DNA of 49,070 nt from Candidatus Limimonas egerieequi (GCA_018064455.1 JAGHVH010000036.1:1-49070), one strand, 5' to 3'; counted from the first letter of the stretch, positions 1-8,086 are shown. Numbers and translations are program-made. Notes: generated from the sequence alone by a model not told the origin.

Positions 1-57
1 TCATTCTAAAGGATTTAGTCGTATATGTCTTCTTTTTTTGCATTTTTCCAAAAAAGA

Positions 58-102
58 AGGCTCCATAACAAATGTTGTACCCCAACATTTATTATAGAGC
101 CT
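58..102 (-). terminator. Long hairpin, terminator of the leftward DUF1015 transcript
   Basis: An outer 6-bp stem (58-63 with 97-102) continues into a 14-bp inner stem (64-77 with 83-96, two mismatches or wobbles) around a 5-nt loop. Read leftward it is followed by a T-rich run at 57-46, which suits a second, distal terminator for the leftward operon. Confidence 0.6.
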
Positions 103-111
103 AAAAAATTA

Positions 112-139
112 AGCTCTCAAAGCGTAGGCTTTGAGAGCT
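112..139. terminator. Bidirectional intrinsic terminator
   Basis: A perfect 12-bp stem (112-123 with 128-139) closes a 4-nt GTAG loop. It is followed by TTTTTGTTTTTG on the plus strand and by an A/T run on the minus strand. It lies 17 bases beyond the stop codon of the leftward DUF1015 gene and would also stop plus-strand transcription entering from outside the window. Confidence 0.85.
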
Positions 140-155
140 TTTTGTTTTTGTTTTT

Positions 156-1403
156 TTATAACTTGTGAATGAAAAGTCCTGAAAGGAGTTTTGGCTCAAA
201 CCAAGTTGATTTAGGTGGCATGAGCGCACCGGCATCGGCAATTTTGATGAGCTCGTCAAGAGAGGTAGGGAACATTGAGAATGCAAGTTCCATATCCTCG
301 CTGCAACGGCGTTCGAGTTCGCTGATTCCGCGAATACCACCGACAAAGTCGATTCTCTTGTCTGTTCTTGGATCGTCTATGCCAAGAATAGGAGAGATGA
401 GATTGTCCTGAAGAATAGATACATCGAGTGACTTAACTGGGTCCTCTTCGTCAAATGTGCCGTCCTTTGCAGTGAGTTTGTACCACTTGCCACAGAGGAA
501 CATACCAAAGCTGTGACGAGTTTCAGGCGCGTAAGGTTCAAGTCCAGTTGTTGTCTCGATGACAAACTTTTCATTAACTGCCTTTAAGAAATCTTCTTTT
601 GAGAGACCATTCAAATCCTTGATTACACGGTTGTAGTCAAGGATGCGAAGCTGTTCCTTTGGAAAAGCGATAGCGAGGAAAAAGTTGAATTCCTCATCGC
701 CTGTGTAACCTGGGTTTTCCTCGCGACGCTTTTGACCAACCTTGACAGCTGAAGCACATCTGTGGTGGCCATCAGCGATGTAGAAAGCGTCTATGCTTTC
801 GAATGCTGCTCTAAACTTATCACAAACACCTTGGTCGTTGTTTACAACCCAAACGCGGTTGTGAACGTCACCGGTTGATGTGAAGTCATAAACAGGCATA
901 TTTGTCTTTTCATAGATGTCGATGAGTTTGTTAATCTCATCGCTACCCTTGTATGTGAGGAAGATAGGACCAGTATTTGCATTACATGTATCAACGTGAT
1001 GGATACGGTCTGCTTCCTTGTCGGCACGAGTGAGCTCGTGCTTTTTTATTTTGCCATTGATATACTCGTCAATTGATGCACATCCAACAACACCGGTCTG
1101 AGTACGACCTTGCCATGTCTGCTCATAGATGTAGTAGCAGTCAAATCTGTCCTGCTTCATAATCTCATAAGTTTCAAGGTCTTTTAAATTCTCTGCAGCC
1201 TTTGCATATACTTCTTCGCTGTAGAGGTCAGTACCAAGTGGCAAATCAATTTCTGCCTTGTCTACGTGAAGGAAAGAGTGTGGGTTATCAATGACTATCT
1301 TTCTTGCTTCGTCGCTTGTCATAACGTCATAAGGTAAAGCTGCGACACGCTCAGCATATGCTGGCAAAGGTCTTACAGCCTTGAAAGGTTTAAAATTAGA
1401 CAT
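156..1403 (-). CDS. DUF1015 family protein
   Basis: This 415-residue protein matches the DUF1015 family, which is widespread in Clostridia and whose biochemical role is not known to me. The family hallmark DGHHR lies at about residues 211-215 and resembles a catalytic or metal-binding element, but that is inference. The start is ATG with an AAGGAG site 7 bases upstream. It follows the Cys4 mini-protein gene after a 10-base gap, so the two are very likely co-transcribed leftward from the promoter at 1662-1690 and terminated by the hairpins at 112-139 and 58-102. No signal peptide or membrane segment is visible, so it should be cytoplasmic. Family call is firm; function is open. Confidence 0.88.
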   Translation of the reverse strand: MSNFKPFKAVRPLPAYAERVAALPYDVMTSDEARKIVIDNPHSFLHVDKAEIDLPLGTDLYSEEVYAKAAENLKDLETYEIMKQDRFDCYYIYEQTWQGRTQTGVVGCASIDEYINGKIKKHELTRADKEADRIHHVDTCNANTGPIFLTYKGSDEINKLIDIYEKTNMPVYDFTSTGDVHNRVWVVNNDQGVCDKFRAAFESIDAFYIADGHHRCASAVKVGQKRREENPGYTGDEEFNFFLAIAFPKEQLRILDYNRVIKDLNGLSKEDFLKAVNEKFVIETTTGLEPYAPETRHSFGMFLCGKWYKLTAKDGTFDEEDPVKSLDVSILQDNLISPILGIDDPRTDKRIDFVGGIRGISELERRCSEDMELAFSMFPTSLDELIKIADAGALMPPKSTWFEPKLLSGLFIHKL

Positions 1404-1413
1404 TGTGAACTCC

Positions 1414-1629
1414 TTATAGCTTGAATTCGTCTTCGGAGAAATCTGAAAAGATCTGAAGACGCTTTTTAGGTCTGCGCTTTAATGCGTCGTATTTAAAGGA
1501 TTTGCATGTTGAATTTGGAAGCATGATGCCGTTTTTTACACAAAGTACACCAGTAGCATCTGGTGTTAGACGGCCATGCTTGCAGTATTCACATGCTGGG
1601 GTAATGTCATCTTTAAATAATTTCTTCAC
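1414..1629 (-). CDS. Cys4 mini-protein, putative zinc-binding
   Basis: A 71-residue protein starting with GTG (1629-1627), preceded by a good AAGGAG site. It carries four cysteines at residues 13, 16, 30 and 42 (CEYC followed by two single cysteines), a spacing that suggests a small zinc or Fe-S knuckle, then a basic stretch (KRRPKKR) and an acidic, aromatic C-terminus. I recognise it only as the type of short Cys-rich hypothetical protein seen in Clostridia. Its position ten bases upstream of the DUF1015 gene suggests a shared transcript and possibly a shared role. The strong ribosome binding site, tight spacing and conserved-looking cysteines support a real gene. Confidence 0.7.
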   Translation of the reverse strand: MKKLFKDDITPACEYCKHGRLTPDATGVLCVKNGIMLPNSTCKSFKYDALKRRPKKRLQIFSDFSEDEFKL

Positions 1630-1661
1630 AGCTTGTCTCCTTAAGAAAATTTATCTTAAAT

Positions 1662-1690
1662 ATTCTAACATTTAAGGGGGCTCTTTACAA
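1662..1690 (-). promoter_or_regulatory. Promoter of the Cys4/DUF1015 operon
   Basis: On the minus strand, TTGTAA (1690-1685) and TAGAAT (1667-1662) are separated by 17 bp, close to the sigma-A consensus. The predicted transcript starts about 25 bases before the GTG start of the Cys4 gene. Confidence 0.6.
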
Positions 1691-1703
1691 GAAAACGTTT
1701 TTA
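1690..1703. promoter_or_regulatory. cre-like palindrome (weak)
   Basis: AGAAAACGTTTTTA contains the perfect palindrome AAAACGTTTT and differs from the CcpA cre consensus at the outer positions only. It abuts the -35 box of the leftward promoter, where an activator or repressor could act. AT-rich DNA produces such matches by chance, so confidence is low. Confidence 0.25.
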
Positions 1704-1760
1704 ATGGACACATTTTAACAAGTGACCAAATATTTATGTGAAATTTAGCTAAAATGTACA

Positions 1761-1789
1761 TTAACTTTTTATGAAAAATCTATTATAAT
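1761..1789 (+). promoter_or_regulatory. Promoter of phoH-ybeY-era-mutS2
   Basis: TTAACT and a perfect TATAAT (1784-1789) are separated by 17 bp, 34 bases ahead of the phoH start codon. Confidence 0.6.
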
Positions 1790-1823
1790 GTCATATGTAT
1801 AATTATAAGAAAGGCTAAAAGTA

Positions 1824-2801
1824 ATGGCAGAACGTGAACTACATTTTGATAATTTTGAAAATGTACTAGGACTCTTCGGTAGCCTTGATGAGAACATCAA
1901 GATACTGGAGAGTGAATACGGCGTGACTGTTATTACACGTGGTGATGTTATCAAGGTAACAGGCGACGGTGATGCTGTTGATGCAGCATCCAAGGCAATT
2001 GATGGTCTCTTCTCTTTGCTCTCAAAAGGGGAGGAACTTAACGAGCAGAACGTTCACTATGTTATCGATATGACTAAATCTGGTCAGGATGCTGAACTTC
2101 AAAAGCTCATGTCAGATTGCATCTGCATCACCGCAAGTGGCAAGCCTATCAAGGCCAAGACACTTGGCCAGCGCAAATACATCGATGCGATTTCAGACAA
2201 CACAGTTGTCTTTGGCATTGGCCCTGCCGGTACAGGCAAGACATATCTTGCCGTAGCAATGGCAGTCAAGGCCTTTAAGGCCAAGGAGGTAAATCGCATC
2301 ATTTTAACTCGCCCAGCAGTAGAAGCAGGCGAGAGCCTCGGCTTCTTGCCGGGTGATTTACAACAAAAGGTTGACCCTTATCTGCGCCCACTCTACGATG
2401 CTCTTTTTGAGATGTTTGGCGCAGAAGGATTCCAGCGCCAAATGGAGCGTGGAGTAATCGAAGTGGCTCCACTTGCGTATATGCGTGGACGCACACTTGA
2501 TGAGAGCTTCATCATCTTGGATGAGGCACAGAACACAACATCTGAACAGATGAAGATGTTCTTAACTCGTCTTGGCAATGGATCGAAAGCAGTTATCACA
2601 GGTGATGTAACTCAAATAGATTTACCAGGTGGTAAAAAGTCTGGCCTAGTTGAAGTTACTAAAATCCTTAAAAACATTGAAGGCATTACAACCGTAAAAT
2701 TTGATGAGCGAGATGTTGTTCGTCACCATCTCGTACAAGAAATTGTAAAAGCATATGAAAGGTATGCGGAAAAAACGGAGGGCAGGCACCATGGCAAATA
2801 A
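1824..2801 (+). CDS. phoH: PhoH family ATPase (PhoL/YbeZ type)
   Basis: This 325-residue protein is a PhoH-type P-loop ATPase, a family linked to RNA metabolism and usually encoded next to ybeY, as here. The N-terminal ~100 residues form the KH-like region typical of the longer PhoL/YbeZ members. Walker A is GPAGTGKT (133-140) and Walker B is FIILDEAQ (229-236). The family segment RPAVEAGESLGFLPGD follows the Walker A helix. The ATG start has AAAGG upstream. Its end overlaps the region just before ybeY: the ybeY ATG lies 11 bases before this stop codon, indicating translational coupling. Family length and motifs are complete. The likely role is an ATP-driven partner of YbeY in rRNA maturation; that pairing is inferred from linkage. 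Confidence 0.93.
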   Translation: MAERELHFDNFENVLGLFGSLDENIKILESEYGVTVITRGDVIKVTGDGDAVDAASKAIDGLFSLLSKGEELNEQNVHYVIDMTKSGQDAELQKLMSDCICITASGKPIKAKTLGQRKYIDAISDNTVVFGIGPAGTGKTYLAVAMAVKAFKAKEVNRIILTRPAVEAGESLGFLPGDLQQKVDPYLRPLYDALFEMFGAEGFQRQMERGVIEVAPLAYMRGRTLDESFIILDEAQNTTSEQMKMFLTRLGNGSKAVITGDVTQIDLPGGKKSGLVEVTKILKNIEGITTVKFDERDVVRHHLVQEIVKAYERYAEKTEGRHHGK

Positions 2802-3294
2802 AACTAAAGTTGTCATTGAGAACGATCAAAAAGCTGTGAAGGTTCCAAAAGGACTTCGTATGCTTATTCGCCGTTGTTGCACAGCAGTCCTTACAATGGA
2901 AAACTTTGAGGGAGATGCTGAAGTATCTGTAACCTTAGTTGACAACGAGCAAATTCATGAGCTTAACAAGCAACATAGAAATATTGATAGTGAGACTGAT
3001 GTTCTCTCTTTCCCACTTGGTGTGGATGGAGTATATGACATCAACCTTGATACTGGTGAGGCACAACTTGGTGATATTGTAATTTCACTTGAAAAGGCTA
3101 TCGAGCAGGCTGAACGATATGGCCATAGCCTCCAGCGCGAAGTAGGTTACCTCACTGTACATTCAATGCTTCACCTTCTTGGTTACGATCATGAGAACGG
3201 TGGACTTGAACTCCTTCATATGCGTGAAAAAGAGGAGCAGGCTTTGACAGAACTTGGCCTCAAGCGCGATGGAAGTTACTACATGGGAGAATAA
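2791..3294 (+). CDS. ybeY: Endoribonuclease YbeY, 16S rRNA maturation factor
   Basis: YbeY is a single-strand-specific zinc endoribonuclease needed for 16S rRNA 3'-end processing and ribosome quality control. The signature HxxxHxxGxDH is intact, with zinc ligands H124, H128 and H134. I place the start at the ATG at 2791 (167 residues), because GGAGGG lies 8 bases upstream; an upstream in-frame extension to 2755 lacks such a site and would add a non-conserved basic stretch. The gene overlaps the phoH end by 11 bases and is followed after 3 bases by era. The phoH-ybeY-era order is typical of Firmicutes, although the dgkA and cdd genes often found between ybeY and era are missing. Confidence 0.95.
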   Translation: MANKTKVVIENDQKAVKVPKGLRMLIRRCCTAVLTMENFEGDAEVSVTLVDNEQIHELNKQHRNIDSETDVLSFPLGVDGVYDINLDTGEAQLGDIVISLEKAIEQAERYGHSLQREVGYLTVHSMLHLLGYDHENGGLELLHMREKEEQALTELGLKRDGSYYMGE

Positions 3295-3297
3295 TTA

Positions 3298-4194
3298 ATG
3301 AACACTACTACAGCGTTTATTGCAATAGTTGGATGTCCAAATGTCGGTAAGTCATCATTACTTAATCAGATGCTTGGGCAGAAGATAGCTATTGTTTCAT
3401 CAAAACCACAAACAACTAGAACGAAAATAATGGGCGTCCTCACAAGGGGCGCCTGTCAACTTGTATTCACCGATACACCTGGTTATCATAGACCAAAGAA
3501 CAAACTCGGTGAAAATATGGTGCGCGCCGTAACAGACAGCATAGGTGGCGTTGACGCTTGCCTCTTTGTTGTTGAAGCAGAAGGCGACATCAAGCCAGGT
3601 GAACTTGAACTTATCGGGAAATTTAAAAAACTCGATGTTCCAGTAATATTGGCAATTAACAAGATAGATATGCTCAAAGATATGACCGCAATACTTGCGC
3701 GAATTAATGAATTTGTTCCGCTTTACGATTTTACGGCTATCGTTCCAATATCGGCTGTGAAGGGTATTGCTGTTGAGGAGCTTCTCGATGAACTCGAGAA
3801 TCTCGCTCAACCATCTGTACACTTCTTCCCAGACGATACTTTGACGGACCAGCCAGAGCGCGTAATTGCGGGCGAGATAATTCGTGAGAAGTTATTGCGA
3901 CTCCTCGACAAAGAGGTTCCACATGGTGTCGCAGTATCAATAGAAAAGATGCGCGAGCGTGATGATTCGGACATCCTTGATATAGAGGCAATAATTTACT
4001 GCGAGCGTGAATCACATAAAGGAATTATTATTGGTAAGAATGGCGCAATGCTTAAAAAGGTTTCAACCTATGCGCGCCAGGATATGGAAAAGTTCTTTGA
4101 CTGTCATATCAACCTTCAGTGTTGGGTAAAGGTAAAGGAAGGCTGGCGCGACAGAGAAGGACTTATACACAACTTTGGATTGGATAATGAATAA
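3298..4194 (+). CDS. era: GTPase Era
   Basis: Era is an essential GTPase that binds the 3' end of 16S rRNA and helps assemble the 30S subunit. The 298-residue product has G1 GCPNVGKS (12-19), G3 DTPG, G4 NKID and, in the C-terminal third, a KH type II RNA-binding domain with the GKNG loop. Length matches the family. It follows ybeY after 3 bases, and its TAA stop overlaps the ATG of mutS2 in TAATG, so translation of the two is coupled. The phoH-ybeY-era run places three 16S rRNA maturation factors in one transcript. Confidence 0.97.
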   Translation: MNTTTAFIAIVGCPNVGKSSLLNQMLGQKIAIVSSKPQTTRTKIMGVLTRGACQLVFTDTPGYHRPKNKLGENMVRAVTDSIGGVDACLFVVEAEGDIKPGELELIGKFKKLDVPVILAINKIDMLKDMTAILARINEFVPLYDFTAIVPISAVKGIAVEELLDELENLAQPSVHFFPDDTLTDQPERVIAGEIIREKLLRLLDKEVPHGVAVSIEKMRERDDSDILDIEAIIYCERESHKGIIIGKNGAMLKKVSTYARQDMEKFFDCHINLQCWVKVKEGWRDREGLIHNFGLDNE

Positions 4195-6593
4195 TGGATA
4201 AACACTTAACCGCACTCGACTTCAACTCAATACTTGAACGACTTGCGGCGCAGACTTCTTGTTCTGACGCCTATGATATGGCTATGAATTTAAAGCCTTG
4301 CAAGGATTTAGTATCTGCCCAGAAACTTCTTTCTGAGACAGTTGATGCTTATGTACTTCTTGCCAAGTTTGGTGGGCCATCATTTGGTGGACTCAAGAAT
4401 GTAAACAACCTTCTTCACATAGCAAATAGTGGTAGTATCCTTTCAATGAAGGATTTGCTTGACTGTGCATCAACACTTAGGACGGTTCGCGCACTTCGCG
4501 AGTGGTACAATCAGTGCGAAAGTGTTGAGACATCTTTAAATAGATATTTCAATGCCTTAATTCCACACAGGAGTGTGGAGGATAGGATTTATGCATGTAT
4601 CCTCTCTGAGGAGGAGATGGCTGACAATGCATCTTTAGAACTTGCTGAGATAAGGAAGCAACTTCATCGTCAAGAGAACAAGATTCGTGAACAACTCGAT
4701 CATATAATTCATTCGGGACATTATGCTACTGCTTTGCAGGATGCCATTGTAACAATGAGAAATGGTCGTTATGTTGTTCCTGTAAAGCGTGAACACAAGG
4801 GTGAGGTCGCAGGCGTTGTTCAGGATACATCTGACAGTGGAGCAACAGTATTTATTGAGCCGATGTCGGTTGTTGATGCCAACAACGAGATACGCGTCCT
4901 CCAGTCTAAAGAGCGCGATGAGATTGAGCGCATTCTTGCTGAACTCTCAAGTCTTGTTGGTGATTTATATGAAGAGATTAAGCGTTCATATGAAGCTGCT
5001 GTACTTTTAAACTTTATCTTTGCCAAGGCAAATCTTGCCTATGATATGAAAGCGTCAGAGCCTATCCTCAATGATGAGGGTATCATTGAACTTAAAAAAG
5101 CAAGGCATCCACTTATTGATCCTAAAAAGGTTGTCGCCACAGACATTCGTCTTGGCGAGGAGTTTGATACACTTGTAATTACTGGTCCAAACACAGGCGG
5201 TAAGACAGTATCAATCAAGACGGTTGGTCTTCTTTCAGTCATGGCAGCATCTGGACTTATGATTCCAACTGCTGATAACAGCAAGATGGCTATATTTAAA
5301 AATGTATTTGCTGATATTGGTGATGACCAGAGTATCGAGCAATCACTCTCAACTTTCTCTGCTCATATGACCAATATCGTTGATATTATCAAGCGTGCTG
5401 ATGACAGCACCTTGGCGCTTATTGATGAGCTTGGAGCGGGCACTGACCCAATAGAGGGCGCAGCCCTTGCTATTTCAGTGCTTGAGCACCTAAGCGATAA
5501 GGGCGCCAAGATTGCAGCGACAACTCACTATGCCGAGCTCAAGGCATATGCGCTCGATACACCGCGCGTTGAAAACGCGTGCTGTGAGTTTGATGTTGAT
5601 ACACTGTCTCCAACATATAGACTTCTTATTGGTGCACCAGGTCGTTCAAATGCTTTTGCAATTTCTGAAAGACTCGGTATGCCAATTGAAGTAGTTGAGC
5701 ATGCACGTGAACTTGTTTCATCTGAGAACACCAAGTTTGAGGACGTAATTGAAAAACTTGAATCATCACGCGCAGCGATGGAAAGTGAGCACGAACGTGC
5801 GAGCGAACTTTCTGCAAAGGCGCAGGAGGAAAAGGAGAAGGCCGAAGAACTTAGAAATAGCGTAGAGCGTCTTAAAAACGAAGAGATTGAGAAGGCACGT
5901 TCAGAGGCTATGAAGATAGTTGAGGCCGCAAAGCGAGAGGCAGCTTACTTCCTTGATGACCTTGATAAGCTCAAAAAGGAGCAGAAGTCAGCAAAGGATC
6001 TCTCTCAGCTTTCAGCTGATGCAAAAGCAACAATCAAGAAGCATCAAGGTACACTTGATGACATTACAAACCCAATTGTTGCACTCGCTCAAGATGAAGA
6101 TTATGAACTTCCACGTGACCTTGTAATAGGCGATACGGTTGTAATCGCTGACCTTGGTACAACGGCAACAGTTACTGCACTTCCTGATAAGAAGGGACTT
6201 GTTGAAGTAACAGCTGGTATTATCAAGAGCAAGACCCCACTTTCAAATCTTCGCCTGTTAGAGGGCAAAATGAAAAAGGAAGCAACTAAGGGACAGCGTA
6301 GTGCAAATCGTTCTACAAGCAAGACTATGTCCTCTAAGTTTGATATGAAGGTTGAGACATCTGTTGACCTTCGTGGTATGGCTTCTGATGAGGCAATCCC
6401 AACACTTGATAGGTTCCTTGATCTACAGCTCCGCTCAGGTATTGATACCTTTACCGTTATCCACGGCAAAGGCACTGGTGTACTTCGTAAGGCTGTTAAA
6501 CAGTACCTTTCCAAGAACAACCACGTTAAGGAATTTCGCCTTGGCGTATATGGTGAGGGAGAAGATGGCGTAACAATTGTCACATTAAAATAG
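4194..6593 (+). CDS. mutS2: Endonuclease MutS2
   Basis: MutS2 (799 residues, full length) is a MutS homologue lacking the mismatch-recognition domain; in Firmicutes it is linked to suppression of recombination and to rescue of collided ribosomes. The core and clamp regions precede an ABC-type ATPase with Walker A GPNTGGKT (331-338) and Walker B ending DELGAGTDP. A long charged coiled coil spans about residues 510-630. The C-terminal Smr nuclease domain (about 723-799) contains the VDLRG and HGKGTG motifs. The start codon overlaps the era stop by one base. It is the last gene of the rightward operon; a shared bidirectional terminator follows at 6602-6637. Confidence 0.96.
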   Translation: MDKHLTALDFNSILERLAAQTSCSDAYDMAMNLKPCKDLVSAQKLLSETVDAYVLLAKFGGPSFGGLKNVNNLLHIANSGSILSMKDLLDCASTLRTVRALREWYNQCESVETSLNRYFNALIPHRSVEDRIYACILSEEEMADNASLELAEIRKQLHRQENKIREQLDHIIHSGHYATALQDAIVTMRNGRYVVPVKREHKGEVAGVVQDTSDSGATVFIEPMSVVDANNEIRVLQSKERDEIERILAELSSLVGDLYEEIKRSYEAAVLLNFIFAKANLAYDMKASEPILNDEGIIELKKARHPLIDPKKVVATDIRLGEEFDTLVITGPNTGGKTVSIKTVGLLSVMAASGLMIPTADNSKMAIFKNVFADIGDDQSIEQSLSTFSAHMTNIVDIIKRADDSTLALIDELGAGTDPIEGAALAISVLEHLSDKGAKIAATTHYAELKAYALDTPRVENACCEFDVDTLSPTYRLLIGAPGRSNAFAISERLGMPIEVVEHARELVSSENTKFEDVIEKLESSRAAMESEHERASELSAKAQEEKEKAEELRNSVERLKNEEIEKARSEAMKIVEAAKREAAYFLDDLDKLKKEQKSAKDLSQLSADAKATIKKHQGTLDDITNPIVALAQDEDYELPRDLVIGDTVVIADLGTTATVTALPDKKGLVEVTAGIIKSKTPLSNLRLLEGKMKKEATKGQRSANRSTSKTMSSKFDMKVETSVDLRGMASDEAIPTLDRFLDLQLRSGIDTFTVIHGKGTGVLRKAVKQYLSKNNHVKEFRLGVYGEGEDGVTIVTLK

Positions 6594-6601
6594 GGTAAAA
6601 G

Positions 6602-6637
6602 AAAACTGGCTTCATATCAATCATTGAAGCCAGTTTT
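6602..6637. terminator. Bidirectional terminator between mutS2 and recO
   Basis: A perfect 13-bp stem (6602-6614 with 6625-6637) surrounds a 10-nt loop, with T runs in both directions built into the arms. The last base of the stem is also part of the recO stop codon, so the two convergent genes share it. Confidence 0.88.
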
Positions 6638-7461
6638 TATATTCCCTGTAAACTTTTGTAGAAATCCAGTGTTTTAAAGTGCCTGTCGGTATGCTCTAGT
6701 GCATAACTTTCAGTTACGGTTGTGAGCTCGAGTTGAGCATTGTCAGTGAGTTTAAAATCGAAAATCTTTTTAGGCTCACTGTAAATTATGTGGCGCATAG
6801 CAGTGACTGTGCTAATTGAAATTGGAATTTGCCAAGCATTTAGTCCCATAGATATGTATTCAGCATTAGTTTGTGGAATTCCATCATCACTTTGTGAGTT
6901 CCCAACCATACAATCCTTGCAGTGAAGATTACCGTTTTTGATATCAAAGTACATAGGGTCTGATTCAAATGCGCCACATTCTTCGCATGCGATAAGGTTT
7001 GGCGCATAGCCTGACATTGCAACACTGCGAAGTTCTGCAACGGACTTAACCTGCAATGCATTTACCTTGTTCTTTGAGAGAAGGTAAATTGAATTGAGCA
7101 GTAGTTTTAACAAGTCCTCGCATTCAGCAGTTTCTGGCGCGAGTTCGCCGAAGAGTTCGGCGAGATAGAATGCGATGCTAAGATTGTCAATGTTCTCGCG
7201 CAAATCGAAGAATATCTCTTTTTCGATTGCGGAGTTGACATTGTACGCATCGGCACCTTTATAAAAAACAAAATCCGAGTAGGCCAAAAGGCCAGTGCCA
7301 GCCAGATTTTTGTTTTTTATAGTTTTCGCGCCACTTACGAATGCGCGGATAAGACCATATTTTGATGTGAGTACTGTGATAAGGCGGTCAGTTTCTCCAA
7401 CGCTTTGTTCTTTGATTACAATTCCATCTGTTTCGATATGCGTTTTGACCACCTCCGACAC
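6637..7461 (-). CDS. recO: DNA repair protein RecO
   Basis: RecO loads RecA onto SSB-coated DNA in the RecFOR recombination pathway. The product (up to 274 residues) begins with the OB-fold region, including ETDGIVIKE and the GETDRLIT segment, and has a four-cysteine zinc site in the C-terminal half (CEEC and CKDC). The annotated start is GTG at 7461, but no good ribosome binding site precedes it; a GTG at 7452 is an alternative but has GGAG directly against it, so the exact start is uncertain. In many Firmicutes recO lies downstream of era in the same direction; here it is inverted, convergent with mutS2, and has its own promoter at 7479-7507. Confidence 0.93.
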   Translation of the reverse strand: MSEVVKTHIETDGIVIKEQSVGETDRLITVLTSKYGLIRAFVSGAKTIKNKNLAGTGLLAYSDFVFYKGADAYNVNSAIEKEIFFDLRENIDNLSIAFYLAELFGELAPETAECEDLLKLLLNSIYLLSKNKVNALQVKSVAELRSVAMSGYAPNLIACEECGAFESDPMYFDIKNGNLHCKDCMVGNSQSDDGIPQTNAEYISMGLNAWQIPISISTVTAMRHIIYSEPKKIFDFKLTDNAQLELTTVTESYALEHTDRHFKTLDFYKSLQGI

Positions 7462-7478
7462 TTAATTTAATGTAATTA

Positions 7479-7507
7479 ATTATAAATGATAAATTTGGTA
7501 AGGTCAA
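7479..7507 (-). promoter_or_regulatory. recO promoter
   Basis: On the minus strand, TTGACC (7507-7502) and TATAAT (7484-7479) are separated by exactly 17 bp, a near-consensus sigma-A promoter. The predicted transcript would start at about 7472, leaving a short leader before recO. Confidence 0.72.
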
Positions 7508-7584
7508 AGGTGAATTGTGTAAAACTTTGACGCTTTACACAATATGTTGTGATTGGTCAAAAGGTGACTTGTAAAAACTGTAAA
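7502..7584 (+). repeat. Imperfect 30-bp direct repeat in the recO/ylxM divergent region
   Basis: Two copies, at about 7502-7531 and 7555-7584, share the pattern GGTCAAA(A)GGTGA, a TTGTGTAAAA-like core and an ACTxT end. They are 53 bp apart (about five helical turns). They lie between the divergent recO and ylxM promoters and may be tandem protein-binding sites. Confidence 0.5.
7514..7551. promoter_or_regulatory. Overlapping palindromes, candidate operator
   Basis: ATTGTGTAAA (7514-7523) is perfectly inverted at 7534-7543 with a 10-bp spacer. The right arm is part of a second palindrome, CACAA-N4-TTGTG (7538-7551), which recurs in the regulator promoter at 16412-16425. The element sits upstream of the recO -35 box. 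The surrounding 16 bases (7537-7552) also resemble an NrdR box at most positions. No regulator can be assigned from sequence alone. Confidence 0.45.
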
Positions 7585-7611
7585 TTTTTCTTATAACTAC
7601 GCAATTTTTGC

Positions 7612-7640
7612 TTGACTTCTAGATGCCCTATATTTATAAT
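7612..7640 (+). promoter_or_regulatory. ylxM-ffh operon promoter
   Basis: TTGACT (7612-7617) and a perfect TATAAT (7635-7640) are separated by 17 bp, a strong sigma-A promoter. The transcript should start near 7647, exactly at the left arm of the next palindrome. Confidence 0.75.
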
Positions 7641-7646
7641 ATGCAA

Positions 7647-7669
7647 GTGTAAAGAAATCACCTTTACAC
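7647..7669. promoter_or_regulatory. GTGTAAAG-N7-CTTTACAC palindrome at the transcription start
   Basis: The two 8-bp arms (7647-7654 and 7662-7669) are perfect inverted repeats placed from +1 to about +23 of the ylxM-ffh promoter, a classic repressor position. The half-site GTGTAAA is the same as in the element at 7514-7543. A small RNA hairpin at the 5' end of the transcript is the other explanation. Confidence 0.5.
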
Positions 7670-7700
7670 AAATTTGGGGATATTAGGGGGCGTTTCTTCG

Positions 7701-8075
7701 GTGGCAAAGAATTTCGAAGTAATTAACATTTTGCTCGACTTTTACGGCGATATGTTAACAGAGAAACAAAAAGCCTTTATCGAATATTATTATAATGACG
7801 ATTTGTCTTTATCAGAGATTGCTGAAAACGAAGGCATTACTCGTCAGGGAGTTCGCGATGCAATTAAACGTGCTGAAGGACAGCTTTTTGAAATGGAAGA
7901 GCGCCTAGGTCTTGCAAAGCGTTTTGAAGAAGTGAGAGCAGGACTCGACGAAATCCTTGTTTGCGCTGATGAGATAAATGAATCTAATATGAGAACTGGT
8001 CTTTCAAGAGAAATCAATGATGCAGTAGTTAGAATCAAGCTCATCGCACAGACACTCAATAATGAGGAAGTTTAG
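7701..8075 (+). CDS. ylxM: YlxM/UPF0122 family HTH protein, SRP-linked
   Basis: YlxM proteins are small sigma-70-region-4-like helix-turn-helix proteins encoded upstream of ffh in Firmicutes and reported as modulators of the signal recognition particle. The helix-turn-helix spans roughly residues 30-60, with LSLSEIAENEGITRQGV recognisable. I choose the GTG at 7701 (124 residues): the product then starts MAKNFEVINILLDFY, matching the family, and AGGGGG lies 11 bases upstream. A TTG at 7674 would add nine non-conserved residues. The stop is 11 bases before ffh, so the two are co-transcribed. Confidence 0.88.
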   Translation: MAKNFEVINILLDFYGDMLTEKQKAFIEYYYNDDLSLSEIAENEGITRQGVRDAIKRAEGQLFEMEERLGLAKRFEEVRAGLDEILVCADEINESNMRTGLSREINDAVVRIKLIAQTLNNEEV

Positions 8076-8086
8076 AGGGCAGTAGA

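Noticed and set aside
31-57. Inverted repeat CTTCTTTTTT ... AAAAAAGAAG at the left edge
   Set aside because: It is made of simple A/T runs. The T-rich arm is better explained as the U-tract of the neighbouring leftward terminator; nothing else supports a separate element.
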